Below the pieces are notes generated by a model. That model saw only the letters and a program-made list of their open reading frames with translations. It did no database searches and was not told where the DNA came from. Below are positions 28,915 to 39,278 of a stretch of DNA of 64,000 bases, in pieces; within the stretch, counting starts at the first letter, position 1, and every line of letters begins with the position of its first letter. Source of the DNA: Bradyrhizobium agreste (GTDB taxonomy: Bacteria > Pseudomonadota > Alphaproteobacteria > Rhizobiales > Xanthobacteraceae); NCBI RefSeq assembly GCF_016031625.1, contig NZ_JACCHP010000001.1, positions 434,001-498,000 of the forward strand, in the 5' to 3' direction. The translations under genes and the position numbers were made by a program.

Positions 28915-30027
28915 TCAGGCCGCAGCCTGTTCGATCGGTGAGAAGGGCAGCCCGAGGCTTTCGGCCACCGCTTTGTAAGTTAGTCGGCCCCGATGGACGT
29001 TGAGGCCCGCGCGCAAATGCGGATTTTCGAGCACGGCGGAAAAACCCTTGTTGGCCAGAGCCAAACCAAACGGCAGCGTCGCGTTATTCAGTGCCTGGCT
29101 CGAGGTCAGCGGTACAGCCCCCGGCATATTGGCGACGCAATAATGAATGACGCCATCCACTTCGTAAGTAGGATCAGCGTGAGTGGTTGGGCGCGATGTC
29201 TCAAAGCAGCCGCCCTGATCGATAGCGACGTCCACGAGCACCCCCCTCTTGCGCATCGAGCTCAGCATGCTCCGGCGGACCAGTTTCGGCGCGCTCGCAC
29301 CTGGAACGAGCACCGCACCAATCACCACATCCGCCGCAAATACCTCTTCCTCCACGGATTCGATAGTCGAAAATCTGGTGCGAACGCGTCCTTCGAAGAG
29401 CTCGTCCAGATCGCGGAGCCGGCGTATCGAACGGTCGATGATGGTCACTTCTGCGCCCAAACCGACCGCCATGCGTGCCGCGTGCGTACCAACGACGCCA
29501 CCTCCGATCACCACGATTCGGGCAGGCTGAACACCGGGCACCCCACCGATCAACAGCCCTCGTCCGCCTGCACTCCGCTTCAGGGCGCTACCCGCCGCTT
29601 CGATCGCAAGCCTACCCGCGACCTCGCTCATCGGCGCCAGTAGCGGAAGACCACCATGCGCATCAGTTACGGTCTCATAGGCGATCGCGGTGCATCCAGA
29701 TTTCAGGAGGCCCTTGGCCTGATCAGGGTCGGGGGCCAGATGCAGATAAGTGAAAAGGATCTGATTCTCCCGCAGCTGACACCATTCGGACGGCTGAGGC
29801 TCCTTAACCTTTACGATCATCTCGCTCGATGCGAATACCTCAACTGCGGAAGTTAGAATCGTTGCGCCAGCATTGCGATAATCGTCGTCGGTTGCACCAA
29901 TGCCAGCGCCGGCATTGGTCTCGATCATCACGCGGTGGCCCGCTGCCACGTATTCGCGGACAGCTCCCGGGGTAAGGCCCACGCGATATTCGTGCGCTTT
30001 GATTTCCTTGGGGACTCCGACCTTCAT
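28915..30027 (-). CDS. ald: Alanine dehydrogenase
   Basis: 370-aa NAD-dependent alanine dehydrogenase, which interconverts alanine and pyruvate plus ammonia. It begins MKVGVPKEIKAHEYRVGLTP, has the substrate lysine in MIVKVKEPQ, the catalytic histidine in FTYLHLAPD, and the nucleotide loop VIGGGVVGTHAARMAVGLGA near residue 170. The ATG at 30027 has a GGGAG site and family length. In bacteroids this enzyme can make alanine from newly fixed ammonia. It stands alone between suf and hyp with its own terminator; no sigma-54 or NifA site was found in front. Confidence 0.94.
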   Translation of the reverse strand: MKVGVPKEIKAHEYRVGLTPGAVREYVAAGHRVMIETNAGAGIGATDDDYRNAGATILTSAVEVFASSEMIVKVKEPQPSEWCQLRENQILFTYLHLAPDPDQAKGLLKSGCTAIAYETVTDAHGGLPLLAPMSEVAGRLAIEAAGSALKRSAGGRGLLIGGVPGVQPARIVVIGGGVVGTHAARMAVGLGAEVTIIDRSIRRLRDLDELFEGRVRTRFSTIESVEEEVFAADVVIGAVLVPGASAPKLVRRSMLSSMRKRGVLVDVAIDQGGCFETSRPTTHADPTYEVDGVIHYCVANMPGAVPLTSSQALNNATLPFGLALANKGFSAVLENPHLRAGLNVHRGRLTYKAVAESLGLPFSPIEQAAA

Positions 30028-30334
30028 TTGAAAACTCCCTGCCTGGAGCGCCTTTCTAATCGGAAGCGAGCAGGGATATTGCGACGCAGCCGTCAAAATG
30101 ACGCAGAAATTCAGCGATATTTGGCAAGCTTCGCAGGATTTCAAACCCACCGGTGCCGAGCGGATCGTGTGGCCATGCTCGCTGAGCTTAACCGTCGAAA
30201 ATGCGTGATCGCGATGAAGTTTCGAATTGCGTTCTCGGCTCGTGGAAAAGCTAACAACCGAAATCCAGCCTCGCCGAAACTTCTTAAAGAGCGGGGTCGC
30301 AGTCTACCGGTTGGGTAGGCTCGCCCATATGTGT
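30028..30334. other. Intergenic, promoter region of ald
   Basis: About 300 bases between hypE and ald. No gene, no TGT-N10-ACA and no strong hairpin were found; it should contain the ald promoter. Confidence 0.5.
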
Positions 30335-31381
30335 TCAACAGATCCGAGGCAATTGTTCGCCCCACAACCAATCAACGATTCGCCGGCCGCCGAAACCGGT
30401 TGCCATCTGCACAAATCTCCGATCGTCAGCTACCGCCTCGCCAATATCAGCTGCATCGGACCCGAGCGGATGCGCCTTCATGGCTGCAAGCACGGCATCG
30501 GCCAAATCAGGCGCGACGATCGCAACGAGCTTGCCCTCATTGGCGACATGGATCGGATCGAGACCAAGGAGCTCGCAGGTAGCTGCAACCGCGGGCTTCA
30601 CCGGAATGGATGTTTCCTGCAGACGGAACCCGAGGTCGGATTGATGCGCAATCTCGTTGAGGGTCGCGGCAAGCCCACCCCGCGTGGGGTCGCGCATCAC
30701 CCGGATGCTGCTACCGCCGGCGGCAACCATGACCGCTACGAGATTATGCAACGCTGCGGAATCCGAGACCACCTCGGTTTGAAAAGCGACGTTCTGACGT
30801 TTTGACATGATCGCCACCCCATGATCCCCGAGGCTACCGGACACCAGCACACGGTCCCCGACCCTTGCCTTGTCGGCGGAGAGATCGAGCCCATCGGCCA
30901 CAATCCCGATGCCGGTCGTAGAGATGAACAAACCATCCGCCTTCCCGCGCTCGACGACCTTGGTGTCTCCGGCAATGATGTAAACGCCGGCCGCCCGCGC
31001 TGCCGCGCCCATCGACTCCGCGATTACCTTCAGATCCGAAAACCGGAAGGCCTCCTCGATGATAAAACTGGCCGACAGATAGAGGGGACGCGCGCCGGAC
31101 ATCGCGACATCATTGATCGTGCCGTGCACAGCCAGTGACCCGATATTGCCGCCGGGAAAGAACAGCGGGGAAACCACGTAGCCGTCGGTCGTCATCACCA
31201 TCCTGCCTGCCGCAACGTCAAAGGCCGACTGATCATTGCAGCGGGCGAGCCATTCATTACCAAAGGCTTGGTGAAAAAGGCCGGAGATCAGCTGTGCCAT
31301 AGCGCGGCCCCCGGATCCATGGGAAAGATCAACGCGTCCGTTCTCGACGTCGAGCTTGCGTTGATAACCCTTTACGCTCAT
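30335..31381 (-). CDS. hypE: HypE, CN ligand synthesis
   Basis: 348-aa HypE, which dehydrates the carbamoyl group on its C-terminal cysteine to the cyanide ligand of NiFe hydrogenase. It shows LSHGSGGRAMAQLI near the N-terminus, ATP-binding TTDGYVVSPLFFPGGNIG, and the essential C-terminal PRIC. It is the last gene of the hup-hyp operon; its start overlaps the hypD stop as ATGA. Confidence 0.96.
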   Translation of the reverse strand: MSVKGYQRKLDVENGRVDLSHGSGGRAMAQLISGLFHQAFGNEWLARCNDQSAFDVAAGRMVMTTDGYVVSPLFFPGGNIGSLAVHGTINDVAMSGARPLYLSASFIIEEAFRFSDLKVIAESMGAAARAAGVYIIAGDTKVVERGKADGLFISTTGIGIVADGLDLSADKARVGDRVLVSGSLGDHGVAIMSKRQNVAFQTEVVSDSAALHNLVAVMVAAGGSSIRVMRDPTRGGLAATLNEIAHQSDLGFRLQETSIPVKPAVAATCELLGLDPIHVANEGKLVAIVAPDLADAVLAAMKAHPLGSDAADIGEAVADDRRFVQMATGFGGRRIVDWLWGEQLPRIC

Positions 31382-32520
31382 GACGGCCGCCTCAACTGTT
31401 CATCGCGAACTCGGCCGTAGGTCCAATACGCCGCACAAGCGCCTTCCGATGACACCATGCAGGACCCTATGGGAGTTTCCGGCGTGCAGACGGTTCCAAA
31501 CAGCTTACACTCGACCGGCCGCTTGGCGCCACGCAAGATCGCGCAGCACTCGCATGCCGGATTGTCTGCGACACGCAAGTCGTGGATCGCAAAACGCGTC
31601 TCGGCGTCGAATTGCGCGTAAGCCCGCTTCAGCTTCAGTCCGCTGTTGGGTACGAGTCCGAGCCCTCGCCATTCAAACTGCTCGCGCGGTTCGAATATCT
31701 GCGATACCTCCTCCTTCGCGCGCCGATTGCCCTCGCGCGTTACCGCACGACTGTATTGGTTCTCCACCTCGTAGCGATCTTCGTTCACCTGCCGCACCAG
31801 CATCAGGATCGCCTGCATCACATCGAGCGGCTCGAATCCCGCGATCACGATGGGCTTGCCGAATTGTTCCGCCAGAGGCTCGTAAGGCTGCGTACCAATA
31901 ATGGTGCTGACATGTGCAGGCCCGATGAAGCCGTCGATTGGAATCCCGCCGGTGTCGCGGATTTTGGGGTTCTCGAGAATGCTGTGCATCGCAGAGGGTG
32001 TAAGCACGTGGTTGCAGAACACGCTGAGCCCCTTCAGCCGCTTCCTCTCGGCAATTCGGATCATCACCGCCGTCGGAGGCGTCGTGGTCTCAAATCCAAT
32101 GGCAAAGAAGACCACCTCGCGGCTCGGTGCCTGTTCGGCGAGCCGGATAGCGTCGAGCGTCGAGTAGACCATCCGAATGTCTGCGCCGAGCGCTTTGGCT
32201 CGCAACAGGGACTGTCCTTGCGACCCAGGCGCGCGCAACAGGTCGCCGTAGACGCACAGAGTGACCTCTGGTCGGTCGACGAGCCGGATCGCCATATCAA
32301 TTCGGCTGGCGGGCAGAACGCAGACGGGACAACCGGGCCCGTGGATCATGCGAACGTTCGCGGGCAACAGATCCTCCAGGCCGTAGCGGGAGATCGCATG
32401 AGTGTGTCCGCCGCAGAATTCCATGAACCGATAGGCTCTTTGCGAACTGACCTCGGCGCCAATCGCACGCGCGATTCTCTGCGCGATGGCCTGGTCGCGA
32501 AATTCGTCGGCATATTTCAC
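31378..32520 (-). CDS. hypD: HypD, Fe(CN)2CO assembly scaffold
   Basis: 380-aa iron-sulfur protein on which the Fe(CN)2CO unit is built together with HypC. It has MEFCGGHTHAISRYGL, GPGCPVCVLP and the C-terminal cluster ligands CECCAILRGAKRP and CTPETPIGSCMVSSEGAC. The GTG at 32520 is used: it overlaps the hypC stop as GTGA and gives the family start KYADEFRD. The frame is open further upstream through hypC but that part is not family-like. Confidence 0.95.
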   Translation of the reverse strand: MKYADEFRDQAIAQRIARAIGAEVSSQRAYRFMEFCGGHTHAISRYGLEDLLPANVRMIHGPGCPVCVLPASRIDMAIRLVDRPEVTLCVYGDLLRAPGSQGQSLLRAKALGADIRMVYSTLDAIRLAEQAPSREVVFFAIGFETTTPPTAVMIRIAERKRLKGLSVFCNHVLTPSAMHSILENPKIRDTGGIPIDGFIGPAHVSTIIGTQPYEPLAEQFGKPIVIAGFEPLDVMQAILMLVRQVNEDRYEVENQYSRAVTREGNRRAKEEVSQIFEPREQFEWRGLGLVPNSGLKLKRAYAQFDAETRFAIHDLRVADNPACECCAILRGAKRPVECKLFGTVCTPETPIGSCMVSSEGACAAYWTYGRVRDEQLRRPS

Positions 32521-32750
32521 GATCGGCGTTCTCCTGCGCCGCCTAGCTCCTGCAGGAGCTGCAGCGTGCGCTTGGCTTCCGTCGGATCGATCTTGGCCAG
32601 CGCATAGCCGACATGGACAAGGACGCAATCGCCGACCTCGAGCTCGTCGACGAGAGCAATCGATATCTCCAGGCTGATGCCATCGATGGACACCGTGGCC
32701 ATGTCGTTGGGAAGAATTTTCGCAATCTTTGCCGGCACTGAAAGACACAT
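32517..32750 (-). CDS. hypC: HypC, hydrogenase maturation chaperone
   Basis: 77-aa chaperone with the essential N-terminal MCLSVPAKI, whose cysteine carries the iron unit to the large subunit precursor, and DCVLVHVGYALAKID. The ATG at 32750 is dictated by the conserved MC start. It lies directly behind hypF and overlaps hypD. A paralogue, HupF, is encoded at 38972. Confidence 0.94.
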   Translation of the reverse strand: MCLSVPAKIAKILPNDMATVSIDGISLEISIALVDELEVGDCVLVHVGYALAKIDPTEAKRTLQLLQELGGAGERRS

Positions 32751-32751
32751 A

Positions 32752-35007
32752 TCAGGCTGTTCCTCCCCTGGCGGACGACTGTTGAGCAATCTGCAGAGCG
32801 GCAATCCAGGCCTGGCCAAGGCTCAAACCGCCATCATTGGGCGGCACCCGCCGTGGCACGAGCGGGGTAAGGCCGGCAGCGCTGCAACCGCGCGGGATTT
32901 CCTCCGCCAGCACCGCGTTCAGGAAGCAGCCGCCGCTCAGAACGACAGTATTAACGCCGGTTGTCCGCGCGGAGCGGGTGACCCAGTCAACGCAGGCGGC
33001 GGCAAAGGTGCCATGAAAAAGCCCGGCTCCGCCTACGGCGTCAATGTCATCTGCAATCAGCCGCGCAAACATCGGACGAAGCGACAGCACGCAGCCATCG
33101 ATCGTCCAGCCGGCTTCGATAATCGCAGTCCGCCGCACCAGCGCCTCGAGCTTCATCGCCGCTTCGCCCTCATAGCTCTGCAAACTCGCAATCCCCAGCA
33201 GCGCCGCTGCCGCGTCGAACAACCGGCCCGCACTGGTGGTGGTGGGCCCGCCCGGCTGATCGAGCATGGCCGAGACACATCTAGCCTGCCGTTGCGCCGC
33301 AAAGCGCAGCCCGATTTCATTACCCCGGTCGAGCCCGTGTAGTACTGCGCTCGCCATGCGCCACGGCTCGCGAGCTGCACGATCTCCACCAGGCATTTGC
33401 AGCGGCGCTAAGTGCCCGATGCGTCGGCACCTCGGCCCTTCACACAACAAAAGTTCGCCACCCCAGTTACCGCCGTCGGAACCAAAGCCATGGCCATCGA
33501 GCACCAGGGCAAGCGCAGGTCCCGCATGACCATGCTCGGCGATCACTGCGGCAGCGTGTGCGTGGTGATGCTGGACAGCCACCAGCTCGCGGCCATTTGC
33601 TTCCGCAAACCGGGTAGAAGCCATATCGGGATGCAGATCATGGGCGACGACGACAGGCTCCACGTCAAGGCTCGATGTGAGGTGTCGGATCGTCTCCTCG
33701 AACGCACGAATGCCTTCGGCCGTATCCAGATCGCCAATATGCTGGGAGACGAACGCTTGGTTGTCCCGCGTGATGGTGATGGTCGATTTCAGCGCGCCCC
33801 CGACTGCGAGCACGGGCGGTACAGACCTCGCAAGCCGGATCGGTTCGGGAACATAGCCACGGGCACGACGAATGAATTGCGGCCGGCCAGCCACCACCGA
33901 CACCACGGAGTCATCAGCACGCGTCAGGATATCGCGATCATGGGTCACGATAACGTCGGCGATTCCCTTGAGCCGGCGCAGCGCCTGTGCGTTGTCGATC
34001 AGGAGCGGTTCGCCGCAAAGATTGGCACTGGTGGCGACGATGACCGGGCCGTCCCCCGCACATGCTCCTGCCGAGCGAAGCGCGTGAAAGATGAGGTGAT
34101 GCAGCGGCACTACAGGCAGCATGACACCCACACGTGACAAGCCAGGAGCTATGGCGGGCGCCAGATTGTTTCGCGAAGGCAGAAGGACGATGGGACGTGC
34201 TGCGCATTCGAGCAGCGCAAGCTCGGGCGCGTTCGCCTCCGCGATCTCGCTGACGCGCTCTATGGAATCGACCATAACCGCGAACGGCTTCTGAGGGCGC
34301 TGCTTTCTTCTGCGCAAACGCTGCACCGCGTCCTGGTTACGCGCATCGCAAAGCAGCTGGTATCCACCCAGCCCCTTTATCGCCACGATTTGTCCCCCAG
34401 CGATTGCCGCGACAATGGCGCTGATCTCATGGCTGAGCCGAGGACCGCATGCCGGACACGCGATCGCCTCCGCATGAAACCTACGGCTCGCCGGATCGCC
34501 ATATTCAGCCGCGCAGGCGGCGCACAGCCTAAAAACCCTCATCACGGTGTTGCGGCGATCGTACGGAAGCCGTTCGGCGACGGTGTAGCGTGGGCCGCAA
34601 TGGCAGCAACTGATGAAGGGGTAAAGATAATGCCGATTTTCTGGATCGAACAGCTCACTGAGACATTGCTGGCAGGCCGCAGCATCCGCGACGATCTGCG
34701 TTGACAATTTGCCGCCTTCGCTCGTGCCGATCGAAAAGTCTTCCGCCGCGAGCGCCGCAGTCTCCCGAACGCAGATGTGGTCGATGCGTGCCAATGGCGG
34801 CGCCTCGAGCGGCAACATGGCGACAAACTCTGAGACCCGATGACCCTCGACCTCGATCGTAACGCCCTCGGGGCCATTGATGACAAATCCCGCCAATCCG
34901 TACCGCATAGCGAGTCCATAGACGTAAGGACGAAAGCCGACCCCTTGCACGGCCCCACTCACGCGCAGGCGTAGCCGTGTTCGGTCGCAGGTGGCTGCGG
35001 CGTTCAT
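32752..35007 (-). CDS. hypF: HypF carbamoyltransferase
   Basis: 751-aa enzyme transferring carbamoyl phosphate to HypE. Domains in order: acylphosphatase ([16 protein letters not shown], residues 10-95), two zinc-finger units (CQQCLSEL...CCHCGPR and [10 protein letters not shown]...CPACGPR, residues 110-190), YrdC-like adenylation domain ([14 protein letters not shown] onward), and the C-terminal Kae1-like carbamoyl-transfer domain ([36 protein letters not shown]). The length is normal. Its start overlaps the hypB stop by 4 bases. Confidence 0.95.
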   Translation of the reverse strand: MNAAATCDRTRLRLRVSGAVQGVGFRPYVYGLAMRYGLAGFVINGPEGVTIEVEGHRVSEFVAMLPLEAPPLARIDHICVRETAALAAEDFSIGTSEGGKLSTQIVADAAACQQCLSELFDPENRHYLYPFISCCHCGPRYTVAERLPYDRRNTVMRVFRLCAACAAEYGDPASRRFHAEAIACPACGPRLSHEISAIVAAIAGGQIVAIKGLGGYQLLCDARNQDAVQRLRRRKQRPQKPFAVMVDSIERVSEIAEANAPELALLECAARPIVLLPSRNNLAPAIAPGLSRVGVMLPVVPLHHLIFHALRSAGACAGDGPVIVATSANLCGEPLLIDNAQALRRLKGIADVIVTHDRDILTRADDSVVSVVAGRPQFIRRARGYVPEPIRLARSVPPVLAVGGALKSTITITRDNQAFVSQHIGDLDTAEGIRAFEETIRHLTSSLDVEPVVVAHDLHPDMASTRFAEANGRELVAVQHHHAHAAAVIAEHGHAGPALALVLDGHGFGSDGGNWGGELLLCEGPRCRRIGHLAPLQMPGGDRAAREPWRMASAVLHGLDRGNEIGLRFAAQRQARCVSAMLDQPGGPTTTSAGRLFDAAAALLGIASLQSYEGEAAMKLEALVRRTAIIEAGWTIDGCVLSLRPMFARLIADDIDAVGGAGLFHGTFAAACVDWVTRSARTTGVNTVVLSGGCFLNAVLAEEIPRGCSAAGLTPLVPRRVPPNDGGLSLGQAWIAALQIAQQSSARGGTA

Positions 35008-35960
35008 CGCCTTGTGTCCTCTACGACGTGCCTCTGATGCCTCGCCTGTCTATCGATCCAGGCGTAGAGCGCGCCAAAACCCTCGCCGGTACGAGCCGAA
35101 ACTACAAGCACGTCGATCTTTGGATTGACGCGTCTGGCGTATTCGATCGTCTTACCCAAATCGAACTCAAGCAGCGGGGCCAGATCAATCTTGTTGATCA
35201 CCATGAGCGAAGAAGCGGCAAACATATCAGGATATTTGAGCGGCTTGTCTTCACCTTCGGTAATCGACAAAACTACGATCTTGCAGGCCTCACCAAGATC
35301 GAAGGCTGCGGGACAGACCAGATTACCGACGTTCTCGATGAAGAGAATGCCGTCAGTGAGCAGCGGCAAGCGCCGATGAGCCTCGCCAATCATGGCAGCA
35401 TCGAGATGGCAACCCTTGCCGGTGTTGACTTGAACGGACGGCACGCCGGCGGCCCGAATGCGTTCGGCATCGTTCGAGGTCTGCTGGTCTCCTTCGATGA
35501 CCCCGACCGGGCGGCTGCGCTTGAGCTCGGACACGGCGCGGACAAGCAGCGTCGTTTTACCTGCACCAGGACTGGACACAAGATTAAATACAAGCAGGTC
35601 ATCGGCTGCGAAGAGCGCACGGTTTTCCGCCGCAATCCCATTATTCTTGCCAAGAATGTCGCGCTCGATCTGAATGACCCGCTCTCTGCTCATGCCCGCG
35701 ACCTTCAAGCCAGCCGGCCCGGCGCCGCCGCTCAGCAGCGCCTGCCCGCCATGAGCCTGGTGATGGGCAAAGCGATGATCGTGACTATGACTCTCGCGAG
35801 CATCGTATGAACGCTGCAGGCCTTGGTCGCCATGCGGGTGGTAACGGCGAGCGAAATCGTCCTGCATATCAGCATAGTAACGCGCGTGGCTCTCCGCATC
35901 GTGCGCCTTGGCGCGTGCGGTCGACGGCGTCCCGTCAGTGCAGCCGCAAACGGTACACAT
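35004..35960 (-). CDS. hypB: HypB, nickel GTPase
   Basis: 318-aa GTPase inserting nickel into hydrogenase. The N-terminus has MCTVCGC, the high-affinity nickel motif, followed by a histidine-rich region ([21 protein letters not shown]) typical of rhizobial HypB. The G domain shows [26 protein letters not shown] and [11 protein letters not shown]. The ATG at 35960 overlaps the hypA stop. The histidine stretch may store nickel. Confidence 0.95.
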   Translation of the reverse strand: MCTVCGCTDGTPSTARAKAHDAESHARYYADMQDDFARRYHPHGDQGLQRSYDARESHSHDHRFAHHQAHGGQALLSGGAGPAGLKVAGMSRERVIQIERDILGKNNGIAAENRALFAADDLLVFNLVSSPGAGKTTLLVRAVSELKRSRPVGVIEGDQQTSNDAERIRAAGVPSVQVNTGKGCHLDAAMIGEAHRRLPLLTDGILFIENVGNLVCPAAFDLGEACKIVVLSITEGEDKPLKYPDMFAASSLMVINKIDLAPLLEFDLGKTIEYARRVNPKIDVLVVSARTGEGFGALYAWIDRQARHQRHVVEDTRR

Positions 35961-36301
35961 CAATCGATCTCCAGCTCTTTCACGCGCATCTGTTCGCCCG
36001 TGGTTACCTGCAACTGATAGCTGCCGCAGCGAGGACAGCACTCACCGCGCCGTGCAATTTCGACGCTCTTCGAACAGCTCATGCACCAGGCGACGCCTGG
36101 AAGTTCGACGATGTTAAGGACAGCGCCCTCGGCAACGGTCCGCGTTGCAACGACAGCAAAACAGAACCTGATCGCTTCAGGCGCGGCATGACTCAGCGCT
36201 CCCATCTCTAGACAGACGCTCCGCACCCGCGAAAACGACCGATGACGTACCTCCTCCTCGACGATTTGAATGATGCCAAGACAAATCGCCATTTCATGCA
36301 T
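35960..36301 (-). CDS. hypA: HypA, nickel chaperone
   Basis: 113-aa nickel-binding partner of HypB. The essential N-terminal [11 protein letters not shown] gives the start at 36301. The zinc site is formed by [10 protein letters not shown] and CPRCGSYQL. It overlaps the end of hupK by 8 bases. Confidence 0.94.
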   Translation of the reverse strand: MHEMAICLGIIQIVEEEVRHRSFSRVRSVCLEMGALSHAAPEAIRFCFAVVATRTVAEGAVLNIVELPGVAWCMSCSKSVEIARRGECCPRCGSYQLQVTTGEQMRVKELEID

Positions 36302-37388
36302 CGCCAACTTCGCGAAAATTGAGGGTGAACCCGACGCACGGATCGAGCGATGCAATCACCGCATGAACTGAATCCCGATGTCGTCTCGCCGTCAGCACCG
36401 CGCCCTCCAGGCTGCGGACAAGCGGTCCGCGCTGGTGGAAATTCCACTCCGTCGGCGCAAGGAATTCGAAGCGGGATATCCGGCCTTGAGGATCAAGCTC
36501 AACCGCGTGGTAGAGACGACCCCTGGCGCATTCGACCGCGGCCGCTGCACGGCCGGGCCCTAGCTTATATCTTTCGATAATCCCATGCTCCGCCGACTCG
36601 ATATGAGCACCGGCCTTGAGCCAGGCGCATAGCCGGAGGATTTCCACAATTCTGGCTTTCAGCCGCTCGGCCGCGCCGGATGGGCTCGGCGAGAGTCGAT
36701 CACGCTTCATTTGGCGCGCCCATGGACCCGTCTCAGGCGCATGTCCGTCAAGATCGGGACAATAGCAAAATGTCGCGTCATCCACGAGCAGCCGTTTAAT
36801 GATGTTGCGGTCGTCGGCAACGGACAGGAACGAGTGCTCCGCCGGAATTGATTTCAGGTCGATCTCATTAAGCGCTGCAATGCGAAGCGCCAATGGGCTA
36901 CCGGACCTCAGCGCGCCACCCTCATTCGGCATGCCGAGCGCAGCTAGCGCAGCCACAATCCGCGCTGTTGCTTCGCGTTGAGCGGAGCCCCAGGGTGTCT
37001 GTGCGGTGCCGACTAGCGCTGACATTTCCCGCCTCAGGAAGCGGATTGCCGCCGCACTGGCGATGTCTTGCGTAAGATGTCCGACAAAGAGGCCCCGTAG
37101 CAATTCCGCGATGCGCTCGGTAACGATAAGCGCAATACGATGCTGTTTTGTTGTGCGGGTGATCGCTTCGTCGCGCGCCGTCTCGATCGCGGACAGCAGT
37201 GCGGTTTGCTGCGCAGCGGCACACAGCGCGAAGAGCCGCGGCAGCACATTGAGCAGCGACGAGGCCTGTTTGCCGGCGAACAGCCGCGCCAGCGGCGGCC
37301 GGACTCGCGGCAGGATCTCGACCGCGGCGACTACGTCGGCAGCAAGCGACACGGTGACATCGATTTTGCTGCGGGCAGCGAAGCTCAT
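36294..37388 (-). CDS. hupK: HupK, hydrogenase assembly protein
   Basis: About 364-aa protein related to the hydrogenase large subunit without its nickel ligands; it is thought to act as scaffold or chaperone in cofactor insertion. Recognisable blocks are SLAADVVAAVEILPRVRPPL, CARGRLYHAVELDPQGRISR and EFLAPTEWNFHQRGPL, the last resembling the C-terminal region of HupL. The ATG at 37388 with GGAG upstream is preferred; a start at 37439 would add 17 codons. hupI and hupJ, which normally lie between hupH and hupK, are not present. Confidence 0.85.
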   Translation of the reverse strand: MSFAARSKIDVTVSLAADVVAAVEILPRVRPPLARLFAGKQASSLLNVLPRLFALCAAAQQTALLSAIETARDEAITRTTKQHRIALIVTERIAELLRGLFVGHLTQDIASAAAIRFLRREMSALVGTAQTPWGSAQREATARIVAALAALGMPNEGGALRSGSPLALRIAALNEIDLKSIPAEHSFLSVADDRNIIKRLLVDDATFCYCPDLDGHAPETGPWARQMKRDRLSPSPSGAAERLKARIVEILRLCAWLKAGAHIESAEHGIIERYKLGPGRAAAAVECARGRLYHAVELDPQGRISRFEFLAPTEWNFHQRGPLVRSLEGAVLTARRHRDSVHAVIASLDPCVGFTLNFREVGDA

Positions 37389-37488
37389 GCGCACCGCTCC
37401 GCCAACATCCTGCGCAAGGTATGCCGGCGGTCGCTGCACACGCGCTGTCTATGGGATCCCACCCAATGCCGAATGTTCTCCAAGCTCT

Positions 37489-38346
37489 TCATGTGAAGTA
37501 CGCCTTAATCATTTCGTGCATGCGTTCGGCAGAGTCCTGGAAATCTTCGTCGGCAGCCAACGCAACAATCGGCACGCCGCCGACCTCGAGCGTATCAAGG
37601 ATGATATTGTCCGTAGAATTGAAGAACTGCACCGACCAGACATTCCTGATCCCGGTCGCCTGCACTCGGCACGTGCCGTAACCGCGGAAGATGAGTTGGA
37701 CCGGGCCATTGCCCACGCTGTGCTGCAGGAATGCCAGATCGATAACGCTCATCGGCAGCAACGTGAGATTGATGACATGCGCGCGCATGCCAAACCGCCA
37801 GACGCGCGACCGCTCGCGTATTTCCGCGAGCAACGATTGCACGTTCATCGCGCCGTCCGGCGCCGCGCCGATTACGATATCGGCGGACGTCAGGTCACTT
37901 GCGGCGCTCCGGACAATCTGCGGAATCGCCCCGACCTCAACATATTCGTGCGCCGGATCGGTCCCGATGCGCACGCGCCAGATTCCCGCAAGCACGGACT
38001 CCCGGATTTGCGCCAAAGTGCCATCTGGCAGCGCAACCACGCCAGCAACCTCACCTTCTCCGAGCACTTCGCCAATCAGCTTGCGCTCGGGATCGCTGAG
38101 ATTCGCGAGTCCGTACTGTTGCGTCCGAGCGCCGCTTCTCTGGCCGCCAACGGCAGCAGCGGCATTCGATAACAGCGCGGTGGCATTCGGATAGTTCCTT
38201 GCAAGCTCGTCGCCATCGCGCCAGCCGCTGGCGAGCGCGCTCGTCGACCCGCTATGGAATACATCGAGACTTCCAGAGCCCGTGACAAGCTTGCTCGCCA
38301 CCCGCTCGGTGCCGTCCGATACAACGCGGAGCGCTGTCTTCATCAT
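37489..38346 (-). CDS. hupH: HupH, HyaF-type hydrogenase formation protein
   Basis: 285-aa protein of the HupH/HyaF family, needed for hydrogenase small-subunit maturation under oxygen. Visible blocks are [32 protein letters not shown] [35 protein letters not shown], and [20 protein letters not shown]. The start overlaps the stop of the upstream hupG-like gene as ATGA. Confidence 0.88.
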   Translation of the reverse strand: MMKTALRVVSDGTERVASKLVTGSGSLDVFHSGSTSALASGWRDGDELARNYPNATALLSNAAAAVGGQRSGARTQQYGLANLSDPERKLIGEVLGEGEVAGVVALPDGTLAQIRESVLAGIWRVRIGTDPAHEYVEVGAIPQIVRSAASDLTSADIVIGAAPDGAMNVQSLLAEIRERSRVWRFGMRAHVINLTLLPMSVIDLAFLQHSVGNGPVQLIFRGYGTCRVQATGIRNVWSVQFFNSTDNIILDTLEVGGVPIVALAADEDFQDSAERMHEMIKAYFT

Positions 38347-38780
38347 GCGACGTTCCGTTGGCTTTCTCGAGAGCCCTTGCCGACACAGGTGCTGCCGGCG
38401 TGTGACCGAACGATCTGTACCGAAATGCGGTCGATCGTGACCAAACGGACCGGTCTCCTGCCGATCACGCGGAGTGTACCCTGCGGACCGCGCAGGCTCA
38501 GGCTCGACGGGCCGCGCAGGCCGAGCCGGCCGACCAGCTCGCCACTAACGCCGACCGCAGGCACTGTGCCTCGAATGCGCCGCCGAAATGCGTTGACCAT
38601 TTCAGGACGGAAGAACGCGGGCTTGACGATCCGGAGCAAATATAGGGGATCGGCCACCGGCTGCGGCATCACGGCCGCCCTCATGGGAACGTGCGCGACT
38701 AGGCGCGCATCGACGCTGACGCCCCTCACCTCGGGCGGAGCGGACCGCGCAAAACCATGCTGCGCCGGCTGCAACTTCAT
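38343..38780 (-). CDS. hupG: HupG-like protein, strongly diverged
   Basis: 145-aa product in the place of hupG between hupF and hupH. The pattern [19 protein letters not shown], then [17 protein letters not shown] fits, with changes, the HyaE/HupG thioredoxin-fold family (normally an LPE..AF opening and a PSLVFLRDG core). The remainder is unusually arginine-rich and the family's typical C-terminal DW..YL is not seen, so the gene may be decaying. The ATG at 38780 has an AGAAGG site. The call depends mostly on position and length. Confidence 0.5.
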   Translation of the reverse strand: MKLQPAQHGFARSAPPEVRGVSVDARLVAHVPMRAAVMPQPVADPLYLLRIVKPAFFRPEMVNAFRRRIRGTVPAVGVSGELVGRLGLRGPSSLSLRGPQGTLRVIGRRPVRLVTIDRISVQIVRSHAGSTCVGKGSRESQRNVA

Positions 38781-38971
38781 CACACGCCTTCTGTAAATGT
38801 TCGGTTCTGCTAACAGGCTATTAGCAAGGCGCATGCCAACCATTGTCTGTTGGCGAGTCCCACTCGAACCAAAGACTCGAAGCGCCTGACATTTTCCATG
38901 CAAAGGTTAGGTGCGACTGGAAGCCGATGTGTGAGCAAGCGCAGTGGGCGCAATATCCGCAAGCGGACCCG

Positions 38972-39262
38972 CTAGCGTAGGTGCTCCGGCAATTGCGGCT
39001 CATGACCAATCAAGTCTGCAAAGAAACGATCGCAGTCCTGGCCGTTGAGGCTGGCCTCAAGCGCGTCAAGTGCTTCCGAGATCAGCCTTGCTTCATTTTC
39101 GTCCAAAAGCCGCACCGCGCTGTCGATATGAACGAGCACCTTTGCGCCGACCACGGCGTCGGAGAGCAGCATGACTGAGACGCGCCGCTGTTCATCGCCA
39201 TACTCGCACAGCGCCGTAATGCTGTCGGTCTCGAGAATCGTCATCGGCAAGCCAAGGCACAT
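38972..39262 (-). CDS. hupF: HupF, HypC-like chaperone
   Basis: 96-aa paralogue of HypC with the conserved MCLGLPMTI N-terminus and a longer C-terminal tail (ALDALEASLNGQDCDRFFADL). HupF stabilises the hydrogenase large subunit during maturation at higher oxygen. It lies 16 bases behind hupD. Confidence 0.92.
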   Translation of the reverse strand: MCLGLPMTILETDSITALCEYGDEQRRVSVMLLSDAVVGAKVLVHIDSAVRLLDENEARLISEALDALEASLNGQDCDRFFADLIGHEPQLPEHLR

Positions 39263-39278
39263 GGTCAGTCGCGGGCCG

